Below are positions 9,345 through 21,502 of a DNA stretch of 64,000 nucleotides, one piece after another. The translations under genes were made by a program, and so were the position numbers. Numbering within the stretch: position 1 is the first letter of the stretch; every line of letters starts with the position of its first letter. The notes beneath the pieces are model-generated. The model was given only the letters and a program-made list of their open reading frames with translations. It was not told where the DNA came from and ran no database searches. This stretch comes from Diabrotica undecimpunctata. Lineage: Eukaryota; Arthropoda; Insecta; Coleoptera; Chrysomelidae. The stretch is from assembly GCF_040954645.1 (NCBI RefSeq), contig NC_092806.1:6696001-6760000 (forward strand), given 5' to 3'.

Positions 9345-9868
9345 CGCAGAGCTATCAAAGGTCCTAAATATGTCACATTTTCGCTAGCAAACATGCACTT
9401 TTTTGGATTTTCCCGAAGATTGAACTGAGCTAATCTATAGAGTATTGACTTAAGATCGTTTAAATGTTTATTTAAGGAGCTGGATAGTACGATAAGGTCA
9501 TTAGGTAACTTAAAATCACAACGCTGCTAAGACTAGAGCAAAAACGGTAACGGGAGAAGTCCCGAACGATGACACAAACACAGTTTTATCACGGTCAGCT
9601 TCCTCAACATTAATTTGATTATACCCCGATCAGAAGTCTACAATGAACACATACAGTTAAATCTATGGTTCCTTACCTATAACCTCTCTTACCACCATCT
9701 TTTTTCGGCATTAATACAACTAGAGCGGCCCATGCACTTTCACATTCTTCGATGACGCCTTCTTTGAGGAGTTTATCTAACTCGGTTTAAAGCACTTACT
9801 TCTTTACAGGTGATATTCGATATGGTGGCACTACCTAGGCTGTAGGCCTATTGGATATTATTTCTGAG
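9345..9868 (-). pseudogene. Ty3/gypsy reverse transcriptase fragment
   Basis: Read on the minus strand, in order: KLLKEGVIEECESAWAALVV and MPKKDGG (finger region), then a frame change and SGYNQINVEEADRDKT (palm, the first catalytic region, with a stop beside it), then NDLIVLSSSLNKHLNDLK (the YLDD box region, here altered) and NPKKCMFASENVTYLG. These are consecutive gypsy RT landmarks, with a deletion between the second and third blocks. Multiple stops and frameshifts make it dead. It abuts an antisense LINE at 9870. The sequence does not resemble the young LTR element at 2274-5431, which lacks this domain. Confidence 0.75.
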
Positions 9869-9869
9869 G

Positions 9870-10680
9870 CATGTCATTATTGGTCTTACACTGGATTTAT
9901 AAATTCTTGATTTCATCTTACTGTTAATGTGTCTGTTTCGCTATATAGTATTATTAAGGCATCCTGCCAGTCTATTTGCTTTTTGTACTTGACCTCTCTC
10001 TTCTTTGTCCAGGTCTCCATAGCTAGACAGTGTAATTTCCAGGTATTTTATTTCCATTACTTGTTCAATGATGATGCCATCAATTTCAATTTTACATCTC
10101 GTTGTTTCTTTGCTGACTACTATTGTTTTAGTTTTCTGAGAAGAGATTGTCATATTAAATTCTTTTGCTCTTATGTTAAATCTTTGGACCAGTCTTTGCA
10201 GATTATTTTCATCTTTGACTATCAATATTGCGTCGTCTGCGTAACAGAGTATTTTGATTTCTCTGTTTCCCATTCTGTATCCTCTCTCTTTGTTAACTCT
10301 TTTGATAATTTCATTCATGTTTAAATTAAAGAACATGGGGCTCAATGAATCCCCTTGTCTTATTCCGCTGCCTATTTCTATAGGTTCTGTAAGTTGTCCA
10401 TCTATTCTGACTTCCATTTTGTTGTTTTGGTAGATGTTTTCGATAGTTTTTATAATATTTAGCGGAGCTTCTCTATTATACAGAAGATGGATTACATCTT
10501 TGAGTCTTACTCTGTCAAACGCTTTCTTTAGGTCAATCAGACACAAAAATGCTGGCCTATTATACTCTAGTGATTTCTCAGTAATTTGCTTTATAATGAA
10601 TATTGCATCTGTAGACGATCTTCCACTACGAAAACCCTTTTGTTCATCTGCTAAACTTATCCTGTTGTGTTTTTTAGAAT
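9870..10680 (-). pseudogene. RTE-type LINE (family B), reverse transcriptase
   Basis: A long uninterrupted frame (end of frame 9941) reads EQKGFRSGRSSTDAIF, CLIDLKKAFDRV (catalytic Asp), GSGIRQGDSLSPMFF and ILCYADDAILI (catalytic YADD) in the right order. After one in-frame stop it goes on as NSKMKSRIYKSSVRPIMT to about 9870. The 5' end is cut just before the EQ-GFR motif near 10680, and the first residues of the open frame come from flanking DNA. Endonuclease and 3' tail are absent. Confidence 0.85.
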
Positions 10681-10689
10681 AAAAAATAC

Positions 10690-12222
10690 AAAGAATATTT
10701 GTCGACTGGAATATTTCTAAAGGGATAATCATATTTCCTTTCCATTTTCAGAACCTAAATTGATACCAAAAATTATTTGCTAACTTCCATTATAAAATCT
10801 ACTTTATAAAACAACTGAGTTATGTTGTTGGTGGAAGTTGCGCCGAAGAAGAAATTTTATTAGTAAGTTGCTTGTCCCTTTCGAGGGACGTCGTCGCTGG
10901 TTCTAAGCCGTGTCTGATCTTTTGTCTTCCATTTATTTCGAAATTATAAATAAATTGATTTGCTTATTGAATTATTTATGCAATTAAGAACTCTCAGATC
11001 GGGAAGCCGATCTTAATCAACATAGCTGGTATTATCTTTTTTAAGAGACGTTTTAAAATTATAAAAGAAGTACGACGTTGAGTTTATTATATTGCTAATT
11101 TTGTAAACGTAAAGAAAAGGTATCTAAGTCCATAACTGATGATAATGATTACAATATAAGTAGAAAGATATAGAAAATAATGAAAACGAAGCAGGAATTG
11201 GGGCGAAAAATAAAAAAAATTAAATAAGAAACAGTTACATATTATAAAACTTCAGGAAATTGAAGATATATTGTCGATATAGAAATATAAGTGTTATGAG
11301 ACTGACTATAAGACTGATAATAATCAGAGTAACAGACATTTAGCATCAACGGCTTATGAAAGCGAAATACCAAGTCAATTTCCTACTAGAAGTAAAAGAT
11401 TAATTAAACCCCCATCTCGATATATTAATTTCAAGATGTATTAGTTTTGCAATCAGTATTATTATTATAATAGTCTTTAATTTAGAATATTTTTATTCTT
11501 CATTTATTGTTGTAAGTTTTTTGTTTTATGGAGAGAGAAAGATATCATGAAACTGAATAGCCCTGTGTAAAGTCCTGTAATCATACATCCCTTGCATCAC
11601 TTGAAGTGATGTTGATTGGAAACACGAGGATAAAGCAAAGGGAAGGCGAAGTCTAAGAAGAGATATAGAGGTTAAGCAATCAATAAAGAAATACAAAAAT
11701 CGTTACTAAACATTATTACAATAAGTCCAAAAAGCAAGAAAGAGGAATCTTCATCTTAGGAACAAAACCAAACTAAAGAAAGTGTATTAACTGTGAAGCA
11801 CAATCAAGTAATTTACAAAAAATTAATAAAAAGTCTATCCTTAGTGTAATATTACATAAAGTGAATCTTCAATACCTACACTCTGTTTATATTAACCCAC
11901 CTAACAGCTTCTGTTGTTGGACGTTAATGTGCAAAACGTATAATTCTGCGGAAGTCGCCGGAAGCGAATGATCTCAATCTTTGGACGTTTTCAAGACTCC
12001 GTAAAAAATTGCGTACGTGACACGTCAGAATCGTTTACTTGCCCCGGAAAAGGTAAATATGATACTCTGCCGCAGATTTTGTTTATATATACAGAACTTT
12101 ATATTGTACAGGCAAAGGGAGCTGTAAATAAAAATGCCGAGACATTCTATTCGGGATGAGAAATGAAACAAGTTGATGGGGATAAAAAGTTGGAATGGAA
12201 TTTATTTGGTGTTTCCTATATC

Positions 12223-12225
<3 letters not shown>
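10690..12225. other. Gene-free stretch
   Basis: AT-rich with no coding similarity seen on either strand. The patch 10830-10930 is GC-richer and unexplained. Confidence 0.45.

Positions 12226-12283
<58 letters not shown>
12226..12283 (+). repeat. (TA)n tract
   Basis: 29 TA units. It is followed on the right by sequence containing GGGGTTGCAGTCA, a string also found right of the (TA)n tract at 18318-18438, and by a minus-strand hammerhead-like core. This suggests that both are the ends of one Penelope-like family. Confidence 0.9.
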
Positions 12284-12286
<3 letters not shown>

Positions 12287-12380
12287 GGATATTAGTGACT
12301 GTCAATATAAACAAACAACAGAGTTTATTGGGGTTGCAGTCAGAAAATTGGTCGGGATATAAACACTCTTATGACTTTTT

Positions 12381-12417
12381 GTCTAGCCTTCGGAATGGTT
12401 TTATTCCTTTTTCAAGA
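12381..12417 (-). ncRNA. Degenerate hammerhead-like core
   Basis: On the minus strand: CTTGAAAA, a GGAAT/ATTCC stem with a six-base loop, then CGAAGGC. The layout matches the other PLE-associated motifs in this window, but the catalytic CUGANGA core is not intact. Self-cleavage is unlikely; it is listed because it marks a probable PLE terminus. Confidence 0.25.
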
Positions 12418-12786
12418 CATAGTCGTTGAGATTATTTGTAAAAGCATAGAAACTCAGCATTAATAACACACACATAAAAAATAAAATAGTGGACAAAATA
12501 CATTTTAAAATTCTTTAAAATTTAGGTACAGATAGTAAAAATTTTATTTCTCATCTTTTGCTGGTGTGTTTTAACTCTGGCACATAGAGAACAAAAAGAA
12601 AAAAATCCGATGATTAAAAAGTAATTAGGTGTACTTAATATTATATTTCTTTTTAAGAACTACTAGAGGCCCATCTTAGGTGATTTTAATTTTTAAACCT
12701 GTCTTAATGGTATGCAACATGTTATGCATAATGATACTTATTACATTTAGCCCACGCGTCTACAATTACTGATCTAAATGGAACCC

Positions 12787-12826
12787 GCATCATTATTATT
12801 TTAATATTTTAAAATAATAATGATGC
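12787..12826. repeat. 40-bp palindrome in the long repeat
   Basis: GCATCATTATTATTTTA and its complement face each other around a five-base centre. The same palindrome is at 58894-58933, directly at the start codon of the minus-strand ORF, so it may act as a promoter or leader hairpin of the transposon gene (inference). Confidence 0.8.
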
Positions 12827-13243
12827 AAAATTAATGTCCAATCAGAATTTGTAAAATTAAAATTAACTAATGAAAAAAAATTCAATTAATTTGAAAATTA
12901 AAAAAAAATATTGGAAATATCTAGAAAGTAAATTTCAAAACTTAAAAAATAGATAATTCCACTATTAAATTGATTTTTATTAATAATTATTTGTAAAATG
13001 TTAAAGGAATTCTACAAATTGAATTTTACCTATTGACAAATAGAAATAATATATTTTGTATTTGATTATTAATGTAATAATAAATCAGATTTTTCTTATA
13101 TCTGAACAACCATTATTTATGCAATATAAATTTAAAAACTTTTTATTGTAATAAAAAATAAGTAAAATTACTATTTGTTATACCGAAAATATTCAATAGT
13201 TAACATTATAAAATTACTTTAATTTAATAAAATTACTTAACCG

Positions 13244-13273
13244 GTTTCATAATTAATTTTTATCAATCATCAG
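13244..13273 (-). ncRNA. Hammerhead-like core with exact CTGATGA
   Basis: On the minus strand CTGATGA is followed by a weak TGAT/ATTA stem and then GAAACCGG. The core bases fit the hammerhead consensus CUGANGA...GAAA. The motif lies within the block present in copy 1 but absent from copy 2 of the long repeat. Helix I/III pairing was not demonstrated. Confidence 0.3.
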
Positions 13274-14424
13274 ATAATTTCAATTGATAATTATATTGAA
13301 ATTTTTTTTTCATTTTAATATCAAACATTTATTCAATTAAACATTAATTCGTAAAATATTTATATTTAAGAAAAAAATGTGATTTGTAAAGTAAATATTA
13401 CTTTAGTTTGAAAAAAAATCATTATCCTAATATCATTTTAAAACTACAAAATATTTTATAAAAGATTCAGAAGATGACGTAGAGTTTTATCAAATGTTTT
13501 AGAAAAGAAAAATTTTTTTTCTTATCGGAAAAATCGTTTGAAAATTTTTGGAAAAATATCATGGTATAACTTACAGAAAATCGAAACGATTCTACAAATT
13601 AGATTTTACCTCAAAAAATTACGAAAATTTTCATTTACGAAAATTTTTTTGGAAAATTTTGAGGAAAACTCTGCTTGACGCTTTTCAGAATAGTAACAGA
13701 AGTGAGCATACAAATTTTCTAATCAATCGGTATAAAAATATCATAATAAAATCAGTTTGAAAATTGTTACCGAGACCTAAAATGCGCAGGCAAGTGGTAC
13801 CTTTGACCCCGTTTTATGGCTCTCTGTACCAACCCAGCTGTCCGCCCTTTTGGATTTAGAGTTTTTAGGGGCTAAATAATGAGCCATGAAAATGGCGGAC
13901 ATATTACTTATCGTTAATTTTTCCCCAAAAAATTGCAACTTCACCCCTGTCCGCCACCCCTTATGTATCCACTCTCGTGTCCGCCCCTTGGGATTTCGTC
14001 TAGTTATACCAAGATCTTACTCTGGGCAAATTTTCAGCCATATTATCGATCGTTAATTTTTCCGAAAAAAATGACAACTTCATCCCTGTATAGCCACACC
14101 CTGTACCACGAGGGGCGTCCGCCTGTAAGGCAAAGTCTTAACCCAGTTACAATGAATATATTCCAATAGAGAAATGTCATATTCCTGATCAGTTCAAAAA
14201 TCGGCTCTATCTCTTGGATTATAAGGAAGCGATAGGTGGTTTGACAGCATAATAACTGCTTGTTTAGTCTAGTTTTCACAGTGATCCTAGGCAACCTATC
14301 TGGGTGGAGTTTTGGCTTGTTCTTGAATGAGTTCAGAATCCAGCAGCCCGCTGAAGTATTGGATTTTTACAATATAATTATTTGACAACCTTTTGTTGGC
14401 CAACCACCTAGAGCGGAGTTGAAT

Positions 14425-14628
14425 GGGGAAAGGAATGCCAAACGTTGAAACGTTTAAAACAAATGGAAAAGGATAATGCGAGTGAATAATAAAAGTAAAA
14501 TGTAATGGCATGTCTCGCAAAACAGAAAACCGAAAAAGGTATATTGATGTAAGGCAACTGTATATACGTATTTTTGCCCTCTTTTTCCATTAGTTTTAAA
14601 TTTTTTGACGTTTGGCATTCCTTTCTCC
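14425..14628. mobile_element. MITE-like foldback
   Basis: Arms 14425-14472 and 14579-14628 are imperfect inverted copies (shared AAAGGAATGCCAAACGT) around a 106-bp spacer. There is no ORF of its own. It directly follows the end of the long repeat copy 1. Target duplication not identified. Confidence 0.55.
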
Positions 14629-15480
14629 AGGTAGCTGTTGCTTCTTCCGTGGTTAGTGTTAGTTGTTGCCCAAGAAACCATCAGGGTCTTCTAACTCGAA
14701 TGCCATAAATTAGTCGCATTGCTCCTGTATTAATCCTTTCCCAAGTTAACGTGCTTCTTTTCTAACTTAGCTGCACCGTACTGAAGACGACGAATAATCA
14801 GAAATACGTATATACGGTTGCCTTCCGTCAATAGAAGGTGGCTACTTTATCTATTAATTTGAAGACGTTTCGCTCTCTAATCAGAAAGCATTATCAGTTT
14901 ATCTAAAAAGATTAATATGAAAAACCAAGCATCCATAGAGAGGTCAGTACAAACGTGTTACCTCAAAAAGACGTAGCAGTCAATGGTATAATATGTAAAG
15001 AATCTTAAGATATTAGACATTAATAGTTAAGTTGTATAAACAATTAATTGAAACTACATACAGTTTAAAATTAAACACAAACTTAGAACAGCAAAAGACC
15101 ATGTGGTTATTATAAATGTAATTTAAACAATTATTTTAAAAAAACTTATGTAAAAAATAAGTATTTGCCGAGAACTAACAAGATCATAAGATCACACTTC
15201 AAACAGTGTAATATTAATTTAATTTAATTTTAACTTTAGGTAACAATATTGAAGTGATTATAAAAGTTTGCTATAGTAATATTATAAAAGATGTAATGAA
15301 TTTACCACAAAATGCTTCCATGCTTTCCGGAGACACTCGGCAAATGTGAGCCCATTTTGAAACCACTGAAGTATTACGTGAAGAGACATTGTCCTTGAAG
15401 TCAAATCATGACAAACAACAAGGCGAGCTACCAACCGCTAAAGCAATAAAGCGGTAAGTTTAAAGATATGATATAGTAGG
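14629..15480. other. Gene-free stretch with PLE-like terminal sequence
   Basis: No coding similarity. It contains a hammerhead-like core at 14866-14897 on the minus strand and a short hairpin near 14820-14842. The remainder is AT-rich and could be non-coding PLE sequence upstream of the fragment at 15480. Confidence 0.4.
14866..14897 (-). ncRNA. Hammerhead-like core
   Basis: Minus strand: CTGATAA, then a seven-base-pair stem GCTTTCT/AGAGAGC with loop GATT, then GAAACGTC. One core base (A instead of G at position 8) departs from the consensus. The stem is the best in the window. Known PLEs carry type I hammerhead motifs of this layout. Confidence 0.4.
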
Positions 15481-15825
15481 TAAAATTGCCGTTAAGAATT
15501 CCAAGACGGTCGCAACTTTGTTTTCTAAAACTAAAACACCCTTGTCCCTTTTGGAACAAGGCAATGTCATCTATCACATACCTTGTGCTGAGTGTGACTC
15601 GTATTACATCGGTCAGACAGGGAGATCACTGAGAGGGCGTCTTACGACACACCTCAGTGATATTAACTTATCTAAGCATACTTGTGCTCTTGCTCAGCAT
15701 GCTATTAACACAAATCATAAAGTGGACTTTAATGAAGTTAAGATTCTTGGCAACTAACGCAATCTCGTAAAAAGGCAGTTTTTGGAAATGTGTTCGATAT
15801 TTAAACACCTTAACGACCGATCTTA
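15480..15825 (+). pseudogene. Penelope-like element, GIY-YIG endonuclease fragment
   Basis: The frame from about 15483 reads SKTVATLFSKTKTPLS, then NVIYHIPCAECDSYYIGQTG, the CxxC-containing GIY-YIG signature in which YHIPC and YIGQTGRSLRGR are the nuclease core. It goes on to ALAQHAINTNHKVDF. A frameshift after ILGN is followed by KRQFLEMCSIFKHLNDRS. The RT half is absent. The end meets an antisense RTE near 15825. Confidence 0.85.
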
Positions 15826-16995
15826 GGTGTCTAATTAAGCCATGGTAACATTTATTTGCAATAAATATTCGCCTCTTCACTTCCTCCGTAACGTTATTAT
15901 CAGACGTGACTAGGGATCCCAAGTATATAAAGTTTTTTACCCCCTCTATGTTGTATTCTCCTATTGTTATATTTTGTGGCTGCCTTATTTCTGCGTTTTT
16001 ACTTACCTGCATATATTTTGTTTTGGTCTGATTGATTTTAAGACCACTATTTTGTGCAGCTCCTTCTATTTGGTTGTATGCCTCTATCATTTCTCTTCTT
16101 GATCTTGCGATTATGTCAACATCATCTGCAAATGCTAGTATTTGCACGCTTTTATTAATGATTGTTCCTTGTGTATTGACTGTTGTGTCCCTCAGTATTT
16201 TCTCGAGTACGATATTGAACAAGATGCATGATAGAGCGTCTCCCTGGCGTAGTCCCTTTTTCACATCTATTGTTTCCGTTAATTCATTTTGTATCCGGAT
16301 TCTACTTTCTACTTTTAGAGATTCTTTTATTAGTTCTATTAGTTGTGTTGGTATATTAAATTCTTTCATTGCTTTTATTAAGAATTCTCGGTTTATATTG
16401 TCATATGCGCTTTCAAAGTCTATGAAGAGATGATGTGTGTCGATGTTATATTCACTTGTTTTTTCGAGGATCTGTCGCAGAACAAATATCTGGTCTATTG
16501 TTGACTTCTGTCTACAGAAGCCACTTTGGTATTTGCCAACTATTTTTTCAGCGTGTGGTCTTTCATAAATGACATTGGACATTATTTTGTATGCTGCATT
16601 CAGCAGCGTGATTCCACGGTAGTTTCCACATTCTAACTGATTTCCTTTTTTATGTAATGGTACAATAATACCGCTATTCCACTCCGTTGGTAGCTGTTTA
16701 TTTGACCATATCTTTGTTATCAATTCATGTATTGTTTTTTGTAGTGCGTCTCCTCCTTCCTTTAGTAACTCCGATGCTATTTGGTCCGATCCCGGTGCTT
16801 TATTGTTCTTTAATTTTTCTACTGCTGCTCTAATCTCGGCTATTGTTGGTGGAGTCTTTTCTCTGTTGTCTGCTTGGTCTAATGGTATATCAGGGGTCGT
16901 CTCTCTCCGATCTCCTTCAAACTTTTCCGTAAAATGTTCTGTCCATCTACTTAGTATCTCTTGCTGTTCTGTCAATATATTACCTTCCTTTTTTT
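15826..16995 (-). pseudogene. RTE-type LINE (family A), reverse transcriptase
   Basis: An almost continuous frame on the minus strand covers the whole RT: KNNKAPGSDQIASELL, CGNYRGITLLNAAYKI, HLFIDFESAYDNINR (first catalytic Asp), KKGLRQGDALSCILFN, LAFADDVDIIARS (catalytic YADD type) and SGLKINQTKTKYM, then FIYLGSLV. It stops abruptly after NKCYHGLIRHLRS at a join with PLE DNA, so the listed open frame (15668-16975) has about 50 foreign residues at its end. The 5' end is cut near 16995. RT residues look intact, but endonuclease and 3' end are gone. Confidence 0.88.
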
Positions 16996-18443
<1,448 letters not shown>

Positions 18444-18510
18444 AAGTTTTATTTTGGGGTTGCAGTCATTAATAGGGCAGGAAAGTGAAACTCTTTGTTC
18501 TTTATCAAGC

Positions 18511-18537
18511 TTTCGCAAAATTTATTTGCTTCTTCAG
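18511..18537 (-). ncRNA. Hammerhead-like core
   Basis: Minus strand: CTGAAGA, stem GCAAA/TTTGC, GAAAGCTTG. CTGAAGA fits the CUGANGA consensus, in which position 7 is free. In the motif's own sense the order is core, about 75 nt, then (TA)n. Stems I and III were not verified. Confidence 0.4.
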
Positions 18538-18810
18538 GATATGCTAAAATATGGTATCAGTAAATACAATGAAATTAGAATTAAATAGTATTGTATAAAA
18601 CTAGTATAAAAACTTACAACATGAGGTTAATCCATTAAATTTTCAAATTTACAAAACATTAAAACTTAACTTATTAAAATTATATAGTTATCTAAGTACA
18701 ATATTTTAATTTTATTTAATCTTGTACAAATTCAGTATGACATTGATTATGTTGATGTTTGATTTATGTCAGAAAGACACTCGTTTCTGTTTATTATATT
18801 TTTTGTTGTT

Positions 18811-18931
<121 letters not shown>

Positions 18932-20334
18932 GCGATTCTCAAAGAATTAGTTTGTAAGCACTTTTTGAAATTATCTTTATTATATCTATTATGAAACACA
19001 CATATATATTTAACATGGCCAATGTAAATTTAAAATAAACTATCTTTAAATTGAAATTCTTATGAAACTAATTAAATTATATAGACAATGTAAATTTTGA
19101 ACAAACTATCTTTAAAATTGAAATTGTTATGACACTAACTAAATTATATTAACAAAATTTTGTACCTTTCTGTCACTGAATGCCTAAATGAACTGTTCTC
19201 CACTATATAGATTTGAATCACCACTCAATGTCTTCGTTCTCAGCCTCTGTTATCCTTGTTTTTGTGAAATTCCTTTTTCCAATTATCAGCTTCCAACAAT
19301 TTAAAATATTTTTCTTCCTAATAGCATTTATATTTATTCTTCTTTTTAATATACCAATATCCAATCACCAAATATATTATATAATTTTAATTTTCAATTA
19401 ATACTTTCTTCCATTATCCAATCACCATTTATACATAACATAATTTTTAATCTTCAATAATATTCTCTTTATTATACTTTCCAATACTATCAAATTTTAA
19501 TACTAAATCACTGATTATTGCATACTTTATACTTTTTTTCTAATTCTCACTGACTAATCTTGAACTGACTGAACAACTGACTTCACTAACTGTAACTAAC
19601 TGTGTCTGTCTTCTTAATAACTAACTGTCTGACCTTATACTGACTTCATAGTAACTGTCCTGACCCCCTTACTGACTGACTGGCCATCTTGAATCCAAAT
19701 CACCGAGTATTTATATCTTTTCATTGTTCCAGAATCATCTGGCAAGAAATCATATTCGAATTGTTCTATTTTCTACATGTATGAATGTTCTCGAAAAAGT
19801 ATATGTTCGATTATGACCATTTCACAGACATAACCATATTCGCGAAGGTTCTACCGTAAACAAAGGTTAAATTCTGTGTACTAGAGAATTCTTTACTTTT
19901 CTATCTAGAATTTTATTGACATTTAGGCTTTTTAGATCAGAATATAAACTTATATGTAAATTTAAACAACCTAAATTAATAAACTATACTATTTCAAATC
20001 CGTAACTATATGTAAACTAAACATTTCAAACCAATAAATAACCCCACTTCTACATTCGCAACCATCACTTAAATGTCACTTTCAGAGTATGTATATTTGG
20101 TTGCATATGCACATGGCTCACTTAAATATATTTACAATATTATAATTATTAAAAAAAAACTTTTTACACTTATTATATGCTAATTTCTTAAAAATGCCCT
20201 CACATAAATATATTCTATAGTATATAACTTATTAAAATAACCAAATACTTTTTATATCTAATATTATCTAGTATATAACTTATGAATTATTTTCTTTAAA
20301 CACCATCTTTCTTTCTCCTATGTTAATATCATCT

Positions 20335-20336
<2 letters not shown>
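18932..20336. other. Gene-free AT-rich stretch
   Basis: No coding similarity. It contains the 66-bp tandem duplication at 19020-19150 and a degenerate ACTGACT-rich run at about 19548-19682. Confidence 0.45.
19020..19150 (+). repeat. Two-copy 66-bp tandem duplication
   Basis: Units 19020-19085 and 19086-19150 share CAATGTAAATTT at the start and AAACTATCTTTAAA in the middle, with about ten differences. Confidence 0.75.

Positions 20337-20399
<63 letters not shown>
20337..20399 (+). repeat. (TA)n tract
   Basis: About 31 TA units directly beyond the 3' end of the minus-strand family C LINE, separated by about 25 bp. Confidence 0.9.
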
Positions 20400-20402
<3 letters not shown>

Positions 20403-20404
20403 CT

Positions 20405-21502
20405 TTAGTTGCTTGTACCTTCTTCTGCTTCAAGTGTCTTCTCCGCTACGCAGTTTGGCAATCATCATTGCTATTCGTATCTTTGAAGCTGTTGCTCTAA
20501 ATAATTGGTTAGATATACGTCGTCTCCCACGCTTCGTTTGCCCTGAATCTTTCCTTGGATAATTAACTGGAGCAATCGGTACTTTTTCCCTGTCATCACA
20601 TGACCAAGATATTCCAACTTTCTTCTCTTGATGGTGATCAACAGCTCCCGTTCTTTGTTCATTCTTCGAAGAACTGCACTATTTGTTATTTTATCTGTCC
20701 AAGGTATTTTCAAAATTCTTCTGTATATCCACATTTCGAAGGCCTCTAGTTTATCGGTATTGCTCTTGTTTAAAGTCCAAGTCTCTACTCCGTACAGCAG
20801 TATCGAGAAGATGTAGCATCTAATCAATCTCATTTTTAGATTTAAGTTAATGTCATGACTTCCCATAATGTCCTTCATATTAACAAAAGCAGCTCGAGCC
20901 TTTCCAATTCTAGTTTTTATTTCTTCTGTGATGTCATTGTTGTTATTAACGCTTGTTCCCAATAATTTATATTTGTGCACCCGTTCGATTTCGTTATTGT
21001 GAATGTACAGGTTTGCATTTAATCTTTTTTTTTTTAAATAATCATGAATTTCGTCTTCTTGACGTTCATTGTTAACCCTTTCTCTTCAATAGCTGTGACT
21101 ACTTTGTTTAAAATGGCTTACAGGTCTTCTACTGTCTCCGCCATTAAAACCGTATCATCTGCGTATCTAATATTATTAATTGGTTGGCCGTTAACTTTTA
21201 TCCCAATCTCTTCTTCCTCTAATGCTGTCTTCATAATTTCTTCCGAATAGAGATTAAATAGCATTGGTGACAGCACACATCCTTGTCTGACTTCTTTTTT
21301 AATTTAATTTCATTTGTTGTGCTATTTTCATGCGTGCTACTGCCTTCTGATTATAATACAGAGTAGATATTATTCTTATATCGCTAGTATCTAACTGTTT
21401 AGCTTCCAAGATCTCTAAAAGTTGGTCATGCTTGACGTTATCAAACGCCTTGTTGTAATCAATGAAACAAGCAAATACATCTTGATTCACATCCAAAGAC
21501 AC
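20405..21502 (-). pseudogene. Family C LINE, RT to 3' end
   Basis: Minus strand from 21502: DVFACFIDYNKAFDNVKH (catalytic Asp of the RT palm), a frameshift, then VRQGCVLSPMLFNLYSEEIM and NNIRYADDTVLMAE (catalytic YADD). The frame 20980-20471 gives YKLLGTSVNNNNDITEEI, LYGVETWTLNKS and EAFEMWIYRRILKIPW. The 3' end LFRATASKIRIAMMIAKL, a stop after SGEDT and a GAAGCAGAAGAAG tail follow near 20405-20440. It is 5'-truncated in the palm. Two frameshifts make it inactive. Same lineage as the copies at 22745, 27441, 35429 and 44395. Confidence 0.85.

Larger units (their letters stand above)
12732..14422 (+). repeat. Long repeat, copy 1 (matches 58839-60396)
   Basis: Collinear with 58839-60396 from TGATACTTATTACATTTAG to the common end GAGCGGAGTTGA. 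It starts inside the N-terminal region of the minus-strand ORF that is complete in the other copy, so copy 1 is a truncated transposon keeping the AT-rich centre, one long inverted-repeat arm and the right flank. It carries about 90 bp (13232-13316) missing from copy 2. Small frames inside it begin with TTG and are not treated as genes. Confidence 0.85.

Noticed and set aside
9929..10324. 131-codon plus-strand frame
   Set aside because: Antisense to the family B reverse transcriptase. Similar shadows: 10434-10682, 16032-16433, 16803-17033, 36935-37147, 37603-37942.
12163..12429. Open frame of 88 codons
   Set aside because: Mostly Tyr-Ile repeats translated from the (TA)n tract. The same applies to frames at 18294, 18722, 18769 and 30247.
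13548..13760. 70-codon frame retained in both copies of the long repeat (also 59521-59733)
   Set aside because: Starts at TTG, lies in the inverted arm, and the third arm copy at 58100-58376 does not preserve it. Retention follows from high overall identity.
13933..14169. 78-codon frame retained in both copies (also 59906-60142)
   Set aside because: Pro-rich translation of the inverted arm with no domain; no evidence for expression.
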